Positions 52,903 through 61,415 of a DNA stretch of 64,000 nucleotides are shown one piece after another (positions within the stretch are counted from its first letter, which is position 1; each line of letters opens with the position of its first letter). The notes beneath the pieces are model-generated. The model worked only from the letters and a program-made list of their open reading frames with translations. It was not told where the DNA came from and did no database searches. A program made the position numbers and the translations under genes. The DNA is from Legionella saoudiensis (GTDB lineage: Bacteria; Pseudomonadota; Gammaproteobacteria; Legionellales; Legionellaceae), in NCBI RefSeq assembly GCF_001465875.1, contig NZ_LN901324.1, positions 744,001-808,000 of the forward strand. The letters are read 5' to 3'.

Positions 52903-54357
52903 TCAAAATGAACCGAACTTCGCGCCCAGTAAAATAACGGTAACGAGTGCAAGAATAGGACCAATGATTCCCACAATAATAACATCCAGATAACTCTTAC
53001 GATGCGTCGATTGACATACGGCAAGGAGAGTAACAATCGCACCATTATGAGGCAGAGTATCCAACGTCCCCGACGAAATAACTGCTACGCGGTGCAATAA
53101 GGCTGGTTCAATTCCATATTGCTGTGCCAAATTTAAATAAGTGCCTCCAAGAGATTCAAGAGCGATGGACAGTCCGCCTGATGCAGAGCCAGTCACAGCA
53201 GAAAGAATATTAGTTGCTGCCGCAAGAGAAACTAAAGGACCCCCACCAAGCCCTAAAACCCAATCACGTACCACAGTAAATGCAGGCAGGGCGGCAATTA
53301 CGGCACCAAAGCCAACTAAACTTGCAACAGTTAAAACGGGCAAAACGGAGGCATTTGCACCAGCATCCATGCTTTCTCGCAAGTTAGGAAGACGTTTCCG
53401 ATTGATAAGAATTAAAATAAATATCGCTGAGGCCAGCGCGATCACAATAGACCATACGCCACCAACCACTGAGTATGAAGTTGCTCCCCATTCTTCTTTT
53501 GCTAAAAATGAAAAGTCGAGGCGTGGAAGGATGAATAGGGCCATTAAAAAATTGACACAAATCACAATAAACATAGGCAATAGGGCAAGTGTAATTGAAG
53601 GGGCGCTCTGGCTGGGCATTCCATGAGTGATTTCCGCAGTATCAAATTCATGGTCTGTTGTGGCTCGACCGCGAATAAGTTGGTTATTCGCTATACTGTT
53701 CATATCTAGGAAAGTGTCATCACCAAATGGTTCATTTTTACGCATGGCTTCAGCCTCAGCACGCTTAAGCCACCACATGCCAAAAGCGAGCATCACTACA
53801 GAGGCAATAATCCCAAGGCCGGGTGCGGCAAATAGTGTGGTACCCAAAAAAGGCATGGGAATGGCATTTTGTATCGAGGGTGTGCCAGGTAATGCCGACA
53901 TAGTAAAGGTGGATGTACCTAGAACTATTGCGGCAGGCATTAATCTGCGTGGGATCATGGCTGCTTTAAATAAGGATTCAGCCATTGGGGCAAGGACAAA
54001 AAAAACTACAAACAAACTCACCCCACCATAAGTGGCTAAGGCACCGGCTAATACAACCGCCAGCAGCGCATGTTTCGTTCCCAACCGCTGAGTCATAAAA
54101 GTTGCAATTGTTGAGACGGAACCACTGTCCTCCATTAATTTACCGAATAGGGCGCCTAACAAAAATAAGGGAAAGAATTGAGCAATAAAACGCGCCGCAC
54201 CATTCATAAAGGTCTGTGTCCAATGAGCGAGTAAAGGCTCCCCAGAAATAAATGCAGCGATTAAAGCTGCACCAGGCGCAAGAAGAAGTACGCTCCAACC
54301 TCGAAATGCGAAAATGATAAGTAGGGTAAGAGCGATTAAAATTCCGAGTACGCCCAT
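52903..54357 (-). CDS. GntP-family permease
   Basis: The 484 residues form about 12-13 hydrophobic helices. GALFGKLMEDSGSVSTIA and TYGGVSLFVVFFVLAP are the GntP-type motifs; the C-terminal NAATNILSAVTGSASGGLSIALESLGGTY-like segment (ATNILSAVTGSASGG) is also typical. Members import gluconate, hydroxybutyrate or similar organic acids. It begins 3 bases after the PatD-like stop, with GGGAG in that gene's end as ribosome site, so the two are coupled. Base composition looks richer in GC than the flanks. Confidence 0.88.
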   Translation of the reverse strand: MGVLGILIALTLLIIFAFRGWSVLLLAPGAALIAAFISGEPLLAHWTQTFMNGAARFIAQFFPLFLLGALFGKLMEDSGSVSTIATFMTQRLGTKHALLAVVLAGALATYGGVSLFVVFFVLAPMAESLFKAAMIPRRLMPAAIVLGTSTFTMSALPGTPSIQNAIPMPFLGTTLFAAPGLGIIASVVMLAFGMWWLKRAEAEAMRKNEPFGDDTFLDMNSIANNQLIRGRATTDHEFDTAEITHGMPSQSAPSITLALLPMFIVICVNFLMALFILPRLDFSFLAKEEWGATSYSVVGGVWSIVIALASAIFILILINRKRLPNLRESMDAGANASVLPVLTVASLVGFGAVIAALPAFTVVRDWVLGLGGGPLVSLAAATNILSAVTGSASGGLSIALESLGGTYLNLAQQYGIEPALLHRVAVISSGTLDTLPHNGAIVTLLAVCQSTHRKSYLDVIIVGIIGPILALVTVILLGAKFGSF

Positions 54358-54360
54358 GAA

Positions 54361-55371
54361 TTAGACTCCCTCAAGTAACTCATCGAGATCAAATGAGGAA
54401 CGCTTCCCGAGATCAGCGGCATGGTTTATAAAGAATTCTTCGGCTGAACGTCGTCCTTCGTCTCTAAGCATGAGTAAAAATTCCCATTCCGCATTCAGCT
54501 TGGATGAATAACCAAGTTCAACCATAATCTCACTGCTGACACGGTGAATTCGCATACCTGCCCATTTTCCCCCTTCGCAATCAGCAGGAAGGGCCAATTG
54601 CCGTAATAGAGCAATCATGCGAAGTTCTTTGAGTAATACCGCATTAAATGAAACTTCGTTCAAACGATTAAGTATGTCTCGTGCTGATTTAGGAAAGTCA
54701 GGGCGAGTTACAGGATTTATTTGAACTAAAATTGTATCTTGTGATTTACATTCACGTATAAGAGGGGTGATGGTTGGATTGCCTGAATATCCACCATCCC
54801 AGTAATGCTCACCATTAATTTCTACTGCTTTGAATACTGTAGGAAGACAAGCTGATGCCAGCAGCACCTCAGGTGTAATTTCATTATTGCGAAAAACTCT
54901 TCCTCTGCCGGTACTTACATTGGTTGCTGTAATAAACAATTTAATTGAACTGTCTGGCAGGCGTTTAAAATCAATGGATTGAGTTAAAATTTCGCGTAAT
55001 GGGTTCACCCCTAATGGATTAAGATCATAGGGAGAAAACAGTCGCGCGAAAATATCCATAGCGATAAAAAAAGGAGAGTGATCAAGAGACCATTTCCCTA
55101 ACATTACATCAAGAGGACCTCGTTGGAGGAAACTAAACCGAGCCGCATCAGAGACTCGTTTCCAGAATAACTCGAGTGCCTCACGAGCCCCTTGGGGACC
55201 ATCTTTAGCATAACCATCGGCAAGAACGACTGCATTCATTGCACCTGCAGAAGTGCCAGAAATACCATCGATTTGTAGATCCTCTTCTAATAAACGATCT
55301 AACACACCCCAGGTAAACGCACCATGAGCACCACCACCTTGCAGTGCTAAGTCAACCAGTCTTTCAGTCAT
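54361..55371 (-). CDS. Patatin-like phospholipase, PatD-like
   Basis: The 336 residues (ATG 55371; ATG 55383 is also in frame but has its purine run directly abutting) begin with LVDLALQGGGAHGAFTWGVLDRLLE. The nucleophile elbow is GTSAG (Ser41 from this start) and the Asp is in HYWDGGYSGNP. In L. pneumophila a similar patatin, PatD, is encoded with 3-hydroxybutyrate dehydrogenase BdhA. Here the following gene is a GntP permease, a plausible hydroxybutyrate transporter, but bdhA is not visible. Cytoplasmic; no signal peptide. Confidence 0.85.
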   Translation of the reverse strand: MTERLVDLALQGGGAHGAFTWGVLDRLLEEDLQIDGISGTSAGAMNAVVLADGYAKDGPQGAREALELFWKRVSDAARFSFLQRGPLDVMLGKWSLDHSPFFIAMDIFARLFSPYDLNPLGVNPLREILTQSIDFKRLPDSSIKLFITATNVSTGRGRVFRNNEITPEVLLASACLPTVFKAVEINGEHYWDGGYSGNPTITPLIRECKSQDTILVQINPVTRPDFPKSARDILNRLNEVSFNAVLLKELRMIALLRQLALPADCEGGKWAGMRIHRVSSEIMVELGYSSKLNAEWEFLLMLRDEGRRSAEEFFINHAADLGKRSSFDLDELLEGV

Positions 55372-55494
55372 AGTAAATGACATCCTTTTCGTTGATTATT
55401 AGGTTGAGAGAATCCTTCCTCTCTACCATTATGGCATACAATAGTACAGATTTTAAATGCCGTAGTTTTTAGAAGTCTGGTTGCAAGCACCAGG

Positions 55495-56970
55495 TTAAGG
55501 CATAAATAGTGTGGCCTGTGGAGGTTTTTTTATTCCCTCCACCAAAGCTGAAATAAAAGGGGCAATACTTAATTCCTTGCACTCCAGCAATTTAGATTTT
55601 AATTTTTCATTCGTGGGTGCATGGAACATCTCGTACTCATTATGTTTATAACAATGAACTAACCATTGAAGTTCGCTTTGAGTGACGGAAGAAAAAAATA
55701 TTGATTTGAGTTTGGAGGGTGCTTTTAATAAGCGACTTTTTTCACTTAAATGATCCGCTAAATTATTGCGTAGCCGTTCAATTAATGATGGTGCAGCATT
55801 ATGCGCCAGAGCACGTTGATATACCAAAAGACTAATGCTTGAATTCATTAATGCGATAAGTCGATCTTGTATATTTTCTTCTAAGGTTAAAAACCTTGCA
55901 AAGAATGGAGTCTTTGTAAGCCAACTCTCACTTTGGGCTGCAATGTGTAAGCGTAACAGATACACCTCGCAGTCATTATCTGAAGGGCTAGTTAGACACA
56001 ATTGCCTTAATGCAGTAAAAAATTCCAGAACAGCATCCGATAAAGGACGGTTTCTACGTTCCTTAGCTCCCATTTGTATAATAAAGCGCTCCAGCAAAAC
56101 AAGCACACCCGGATCTGGTTTCTTATCAAAATGAGAAAATAAACCTTCTGTACAAAAGGGAATATCACGGAATTTTTTTATTAATTCAGTTTTTTTCATC
56201 GAGTCGTGATTATTTCTGAATTCAATAATATCCTTAAAGGGATTTCGAGCACCAAAGAGGCTCAATAAAAGGGGGCTTAAAGCAAAAAAATCACTGGCTT
56301 CAGAATAGACTCCATCAAGAACTTCAAGCGCAAGATGCTCAGGAGTCCCTTGAGGGATTTGGTATGTATCCGTTATCCGTTTTGCAAAATCAAAATCCAA
56401 ATATAAAGCGTCCAGTTTGCGTATTTGTTTCCCAGCAATTAGTAACTCTTGCTCTCTTATTTTTATATTATTACCCGTAATATCTCCATGCACGATGGGC
56501 AAGCCGCTGAGATTATTATAATGCAGGTGATTAAGACCCTGGATTAATTGCCATGCAAGATCCACCGCCTGGAAAAAACTAAGTTGTTTTATTGGTGAAT
56601 CACTTTTCAATTCTGGGGCAATATGAAATCCTTTAATGTACTCCATAATAAGCACATCTCGATTTTCTATAGTTAAAACAGCAATCTCAGAAGCATCATA
56701 GTATTGATAGCCAGAAGGTCTTTGTTCTCCATCATAGATCTTGATTGCAACAGGCTCCTCTTTATTAATCACTAACTTCTCTTTTTCAATACGCGTGGGA
56801 ATTAAATCAGAAGCCATTGGCTGTACTAAAGAGCAAGGGTATCCCATATAGACTTGATGACCTAATTCTTCACTGAAGTCGCTGCAATAGTATGAAATTA
56901 TACCGTTAGCCTGTTTGACTGGAAACAAAGTATAGGGTAGTGACTTGTCGTCCTTTTCTAAATCTCCCAT
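55495..56970 (-). CDS. Eukaryotic-like protein kinase (LegK-type) effector candidate
   Basis: The 491 residues have a kinase core in the first 300: VAIKIYDG (Lys77), LIMEYIKG hinge, HGDITGNNIK as the catalytic loop (Asp163, Asn168), LDFDFAKR as the metal loop (DFG changed to Asp-Phe-Asp, 192-194) and GTPEHLALEVLDG as the APE region. The HRD Arg is Gly. Key ATP and metal residues are present, so activity is plausible. The C-terminal 190 residues are helical and without known domain. No signal peptide; resembles LegK effectors in style. Confidence 0.78.
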   Translation of the reverse strand: MGDLEKDDKSLPYTLFPVKQANGIISYYCSDFSEELGHQVYMGYPCSLVQPMASDLIPTRIEKEKLVINKEEPVAIKIYDGEQRPSGYQYYDASEIAVLTIENRDVLIMEYIKGFHIAPELKSDSPIKQLSFFQAVDLAWQLIQGLNHLHYNNLSGLPIVHGDITGNNIKIREQELLIAGKQIRKLDALYLDFDFAKRITDTYQIPQGTPEHLALEVLDGVYSEASDFFALSPLLLSLFGARNPFKDIIEFRNNHDSMKKTELIKKFRDIPFCTEGLFSHFDKKPDPGVLVLLERFIIQMGAKERRNRPLSDAVLEFFTALRQLCLTSPSDNDCEVYLLRLHIAAQSESWLTKTPFFARFLTLEENIQDRLIALMNSSISLLVYQRALAHNAAPSLIERLRNNLADHLSEKSRLLKAPSKLKSIFFSSVTQSELQWLVHCYKHNEYEMFHAPTNEKLKSKLLECKELSIAPFISALVEGIKKPPQATLFMP

Positions 56971-57260
56971 GAGATTGGCGCCTTAAATTAAGTTAGTGGT
57001 TGCAATTATAACATTTTACTATTTGAAGATAACGATTTGTATCAAAAAACACCATTTTTCTTGGCGTAAGATTAACGTACTATACTTTAAATTAAGCAAT
57101 ATGGGTATATAAAAGCCAATATTAATTATTTATGGAGCTTAAACTTTTCATTTTTTTTACAAGCTGTTTAATAGTTCCTTAATTATAAAGGCATAAAGTA
57201 GTTTGTGAACGAAGCAGATTTATAGAGCTTCATATTATTAATTCTTTAGAGGACATTAAT
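56971..57260. other. Divergent promoter region between kinase and large effector genes
   Basis: About 290 very AT-rich bases. TATACT at 57081-57086 is a possible -10 for the plus-strand gene, with only a weak -35. A GAGGA lies shortly before ATG 57261. No repeat or RNA feature recognised. Confidence 0.4.
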
Positions 57261-60200
57261 ATGTTATCTACAAGCGAAGCAATACGCACATTAGATGAAG
57301 ACAAAACCCGCCGTATTATAGAACTTTATCTAAGAGCTCGATTCAAAGCACGATTCGATCCCGCTTGGCTTGACACGATGGATAACTATGCGCCTTTAGC
57401 AACCGCACTTAGATTTTTTGATAAATTAGGAAATGATAACTTAAAACTTGCAGCAATTGGCAGCAGTAATGCAACAACACGAGACGATCATAAAGAGCAA
57501 TTTGCGATACTGCAAAATATATTAGATGATGTAGTTCCTTTGACCGATGGTATCCCACCGGTAGCTGAAGAATTTAATGAGAAAAAGGCTATTCTTTGGA
57601 GCTTGGAACTTAATCAACATTTAGAAAGTCGCTCCTTACGCGATTTGCATGCACAGAATAGTAATTTAGGAATTGTTGAAAAATTATTAAATGGAGACTT
57701 AGGACAAGAAGAGTGGCTTGGTGAAGTTGATTTAGAGCGCATGCTCATTAAATTAGGGGTCAAAGACCGCACCCATATTACACGCTTAAATGCAGAAGAC
57801 ATCGGCATGATATTGCACTTTGAGCGAATCAAACATGGCTCTTCGACAGCCCCATATACCATTCCTTTATTAATTAACTGCGGTAGCAGTTCTTTACGCA
57901 GCCAGGGCTCACATTGGACTTATGCTATGGTTTCAGTGAACCCCACAACCAACTCGGTTACCATTAATTATCACGACTCAATGCCTCTTAGAGGTTCAGA
58001 GCGCGATGTACTTACAGCTGCTATTAATTATTCAGATGGCCCATACCGAGCATTTCCCTCCTATGCAACACAAACAGTCAACACCACCTCTAGTGGTCAA
58101 CAACGAGATGGTTGGAGTTGTGGATACCGTGCATTAAAAGGTTTAATCACCTCTCATGGATTCCCAGTGATGCCAGGAAATGTAAATCAAGGAGCTACCT
58201 GGCTTAAGCTTACTAATGCAGCAAATACGTCTACAGCTCTAAGAGATGTAGTATATGATGAGCTGTTAGATGGGGTAGAAATTGATAACCAATATGCTGA
58301 AGAAATGGAGCTTGAGCCCTCGATGATTACATCAACGAGTGAAAAATCTCTCAAACTTGATAGTAAATTTACTCAGCATTACCGAGAGTTGCTTGGTCAT
58401 GGAACAACTCGTCTCGGTGCCTCAGAAAATTTTGCCGAAGAATATAGAAAAATAAGTATCCTGCTCAAAACGATACGCGTTTCCACCGGCAGGACATCTG
58501 CTCTAAAGGATTTAAAGCAAGGTTTAAATGAGGTCATAACGAATAATGAGTTATCTTCCGATGAAAAACTATTTGCGATTCTCGATGTTATGGGGACTGA
58601 ATATTCAAAAATTATAAAATCATTTGGTGGTGCAAATAGTGAGTTAGGCAGCTACATTAAAGGGTTTTGTGACAAGCACATGGGTGTAGTATTAGGAGAG
58701 GACCCACTTTACCGATTTAAAAAAGATGGTTTAATGAGCCGAATGCTAGATAACCAGACTGGAATAAAATCTGAAAAGAGAGAAACGGAGTCTTTATTGC
58801 CCCCAGTTAAAAAGAAAACAACGGGTACAGGTGTATCTCATAGTGCGCCAACAATAAGAACAACTGAAATTGTAGAGTCCAGAGTAACTCCTTCGGAAGG
58901 TTCCATAGACAAAAAAGGAGCGCGCATTAATCAGCCTGCATTACGGGAACATGAAAAGGACGCACGTATAGGTACCATGTTTGGCCTCTCGCAATTTTGT
59001 TATGGCCAAAAACCTTCTGGTGTTGAACCTGGATTTAGAGCCATTGATTTAAATGAGGAGTTTTTCAAAGAGCTAACCAAAATTTTAGCTAAAATTCCTT
59101 CCGATGATCCCCATAATCTTGCTCGATTAGGCGCAAACCTAGGAAAAGTCGATGATTTAAAGCGAAAACAGGAAATTTTTGCGCTTTTTATTAATGCTCA
59201 TACTCCTAAACCCTATGGTGAAAGCACCGTACTTAGTCCTGGAATTCAATGGCTTTGTAAAGAAATCAAAGATGCAGTCGGAAATAATCATAATTTACAA
59301 GCCTGGATGTACAAGCTTGATTATGCAGAAGGGCAAAAAGAACGAATTAAAGCCAATAAGGAGGCAATAAGGGAGTTTGTAGGAACACGTTTAGCCGGTA
59401 TTTTTAGTGAGCAAAACCAAAAACAAGAGCTTGCCTGGGTAAATAACAAAGACGGTGGAGCGCATGCCTTATTAGCCTGCGGTTGGAAAAATGGTTTACG
59501 TGAGCTTACTGAATTCCTTTGTAATGGAAAAGAGCCTGATTACCGTGGGGTATTGGTTGAAAATAAAGATGCTCCGATAAAACGTTCCATGCTCATTCCT
59601 GGCTTGGCAAAAAACTTAATTTTTGGTGTTGCTATTGGGGATCGAGATGGTATTGGTAAAAATGCCCAAAATAAAGGTTTTGCCGATGGCGCATTCTATG
59701 GATTTGACTATGGTAAGCCTTATGAAGGTGATGGGGTATGTAATAGCTTGAAAGATGATTTTTCATTTGATGATTTTTACGCTAAAGCGCCTGAGTTCCT
59801 TAGAAGAGAAACAAAAGTCGGTGTAGCACGGCACCGAATGTACCGAAATTATAGTGTGTTTTATGATACACCCTTATCCGAGCGGATGGTTGGTTTGCAT
59901 TTATTAAGAAAAATGATCACTGGGGAAAATCCTGATGAAGAAGTGATTAAAAGCTATCCTGGTTTAAGGCAAGAACTACATCGTATTCAAGAAAATACAC
60001 CAACTCCCAAGGCCTTATTAAAACAATTAGATCTCATTAGACATAATTGTAGTAATCCAAAAACTATGGCCTTACTTGAGGCTCATATAACAGATGTAGG
60101 TTCAGGAAAATTGTCAAATTTTGATTTGTATTTTTATAAAATCAAAACAGACATTATGGAGATGGCTGTAAAAAGTGATATGTCTTATGAGGAGCTTGCT

Positions 60201-61286
60201 GACTACATCAAATTTATCGATAAAATGGCAGAGCAAGCTCATACAAATAATGCGCGGATCTTACAAACCTTTGCGCAAAGAATACCACTCACTCGACAAG
60301 AGCTTGACTTATTAGAACACATAGAAAAAGTGTGCTCTCCTACCTCAATCATGTCTCCAGATGGTGAGATCTTTTTGAATAGGTTACGCTTTGAACCACA
60401 AAAAGGCCGAATTCCTTTTCAATTAAAACATGAGGACAATGGAACTTATACCTTGAGCACTACCAATAAAAACATTACTAAGATGTTAGAAAAAGAGTTG
60501 GGTTTAGCTCGTCCGAATGTTTCTAAAGGAGGAGTGAGTTATACGCTGTCTCAAGAGCAATTAAGTAAGTTAATGGTCATTGTTGAACAAAAGTACAATG
60601 AAAAAGTACAAGAGCAGCTTGTTCAACCTACCTATAAGGCAACTGTATTAAAGCGTGCTTTATCCATGATAAACATTGATAATACGCCTGAAACACCTAG
60701 AGCTGGATTTGCGATTAAATGGGAACCAAATGGTGTTTTATCGATTCGACTTGAAGCAAAAACAGCTGAGCAGGCAGAGGAAATAAATAAAATTTTTAGC
60801 CTGCGCTTGGCTTTAAATAAACCTGAGATTCTGAATATAAATCCAGAATCTTTACCAAAGCTTAGAGCCAAGATTGATTTAATTTACACTCGTGATGACT
60901 ATGAAAGCCGTAGCAGCTTGAAGTCCAGTGTTGAGGATGTCGGTATAGAACTTAGCTCTATAATGAAAAAACCTTCCGACTCTGGTTCCGAAAAATGGAA
61001 GGCGCTACATCAAAAAGAGCATGTACTAACACCTACTGAGCAACTAATGAAACGATTTGAGACATTAGTTACTAAAACCGAGGTGGTAGCACAAATTAGA
61101 GATATCTTGGTTGAAGCACATCCAGATGTTGTGGAACGACTACTGCAATACAACGATAAAACTTTGAGCAACGAAGATAATCTCAAGGCGATTATTCAAG
61201 ATCGATTAGGAGATATTAAAGAAATATCCGATGAAATAGTTATAACACCAACTACATCTACTGATGTTCGACCAGGAATGCAGTAG
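57261..61286 (+). CDS. Large multidomain effector candidate: CE-clan cysteine peptidase-like plus kinase-like domain
   Basis: The 1341 residues have no signal peptide. Near 200-300 lies a CE-clan (Ulp1/YopJ-like) active site: SHWTYAMVSV (His218-Trp219), NYHDSMP (Asp239), GQQRDGWSCGYRAL (Gln280/281, Cys287). This order and spacing match deubiquitinases, deSUMOylases and YopJ-type acetyltransferases. Near 790-820, IGDRDGIGKN (Asp796 and Asn801, the kinase D-x4-N spacing) is followed 15 residues later by FDYG (Asp816), like a phosphoinositide- or protein-kinase catalytic and metal loop. Residues 500-560 are a Ser/Thr/Lys linker; 900-1341 are mostly helical. GAGGA precedes the ATG. The kinase-like part is less certain than the peptidase-like part. 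Confidence 0.65.
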   Translation: MLSTSEAIRTLDEDKTRRIIELYLRARFKARFDPAWLDTMDNYAPLATALRFFDKLGNDNLKLAAIGSSNATTRDDHKEQFAILQNILDDVVPLTDGIPPVAEEFNEKKAILWSLELNQHLESRSLRDLHAQNSNLGIVEKLLNGDLGQEEWLGEVDLERMLIKLGVKDRTHITRLNAEDIGMILHFERIKHGSSTAPYTIPLLINCGSSSLRSQGSHWTYAMVSVNPTTNSVTINYHDSMPLRGSERDVLTAAINYSDGPYRAFPSYATQTVNTTSSGQQRDGWSCGYRALKGLITSHGFPVMPGNVNQGATWLKLTNAANTSTALRDVVYDELLDGVEIDNQYAEEMELEPSMITSTSEKSLKLDSKFTQHYRELLGHGTTRLGASENFAEEYRKISILLKTIRVSTGRTSALKDLKQGLNEVITNNELSSDEKLFAILDVMGTEYSKIIKSFGGANSELGSYIKGFCDKHMGVVLGEDPLYRFKKDGLMSRMLDNQTGIKSEKRETESLLPPVKKKTTGTGVSHSAPTIRTTEIVESRVTPSEGSIDKKGARINQPALREHEKDARIGTMFGLSQFCYGQKPSGVEPGFRAIDLNEEFFKELTKILAKIPSDDPHNLARLGANLGKVDDLKRKQEIFALFINAHTPKPYGESTVLSPGIQWLCKEIKDAVGNNHNLQAWMYKLDYAEGQKERIKANKEAIREFVGTRLAGIFSEQNQKQELAWVNNKDGGAHALLACGWKNGLRELTEFLCNGKEPDYRGVLVENKDAPIKRSMLIPGLAKNLIFGVAIGDRDGIGKNAQNKGFADGAFYGFDYGKPYEGDGVCNSLKDDFSFDDFYAKAPEFLRRETKVGVARHRMYRNYSVFYDTPLSERMVGLHLLRKMITGENPDEEVIKSYPGLRQELHRIQENTPTPKALLKQLDLIRHNCSNPKTMALLEAHITDVGSGKLSNFDLYFYKIKTDIMEMAVKSDMSYEELADYIKFIDKMAEQAHTNNARILQTFAQRIPLTRQELDLLEHIEKVCSPTSIMSPDGEIFLNRLRFEPQKGRIPFQLKHEDNGTYTLSTTNKNITKMLEKELGLARPNVSKGGVSYTLSQEQLSKLMVIVEQKYNEKVQEQLVQPTYKATVLKRALSMINIDNTPETPRAGFAIKWEPNGVLSIRLEAKTAEQAEEINKIFSLRLALNKPEILNINPESLPKLRAKIDLIYTRDDYESRSSLKSSVEDVGIELSSIMKKPSDSGSEKWKALHQKEHVLTPTEQLMKRFETLVTKTEVVAQIRDILVEAHPDVVERLLQYNDKTLSNEDNLKAIIQDRLGDIKEISDEIVITPTTSTDVRPGMQ

Positions 61287-61320
61287 AAAATAAAAAACTA
61301 ATATTATCCTGCGGCATTAG

Positions 61321-61375
61321 CAACGAAGGAGCACTAGATGAAGAATACAGACTTCACTGGAGCTCCTTCGTTAAG
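61321..61375. repeat. Inverted repeat AACGAAGGAGC / GCTCCTTCGTT
   Basis: Eleven-base perfect arms with a loop of roughly 33 bases, between the convergent large effector and the pepsin-like gene. A role in termination is possible. Confidence 0.55.
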
Positions 61376-61415
61376 CTCGGGATTTTATATCCCTAAAAAA
61401 AGAATGCATGTTACT

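Noticed and set aside
53141-54031. Two long plus-strand ORFs (161 and 134 codons) opposite the GntP permease
   Set aside because: Antisense shadows of a GC-richer, membrane-protein gene; low-complexity Arg/Pro/Ala-type translations, no ribosome sites or family features.
55835-56134. 99-codon plus-strand ORF
   Set aside because: Antisense to the kinase-like gene, with no start signal or recognisable domain.
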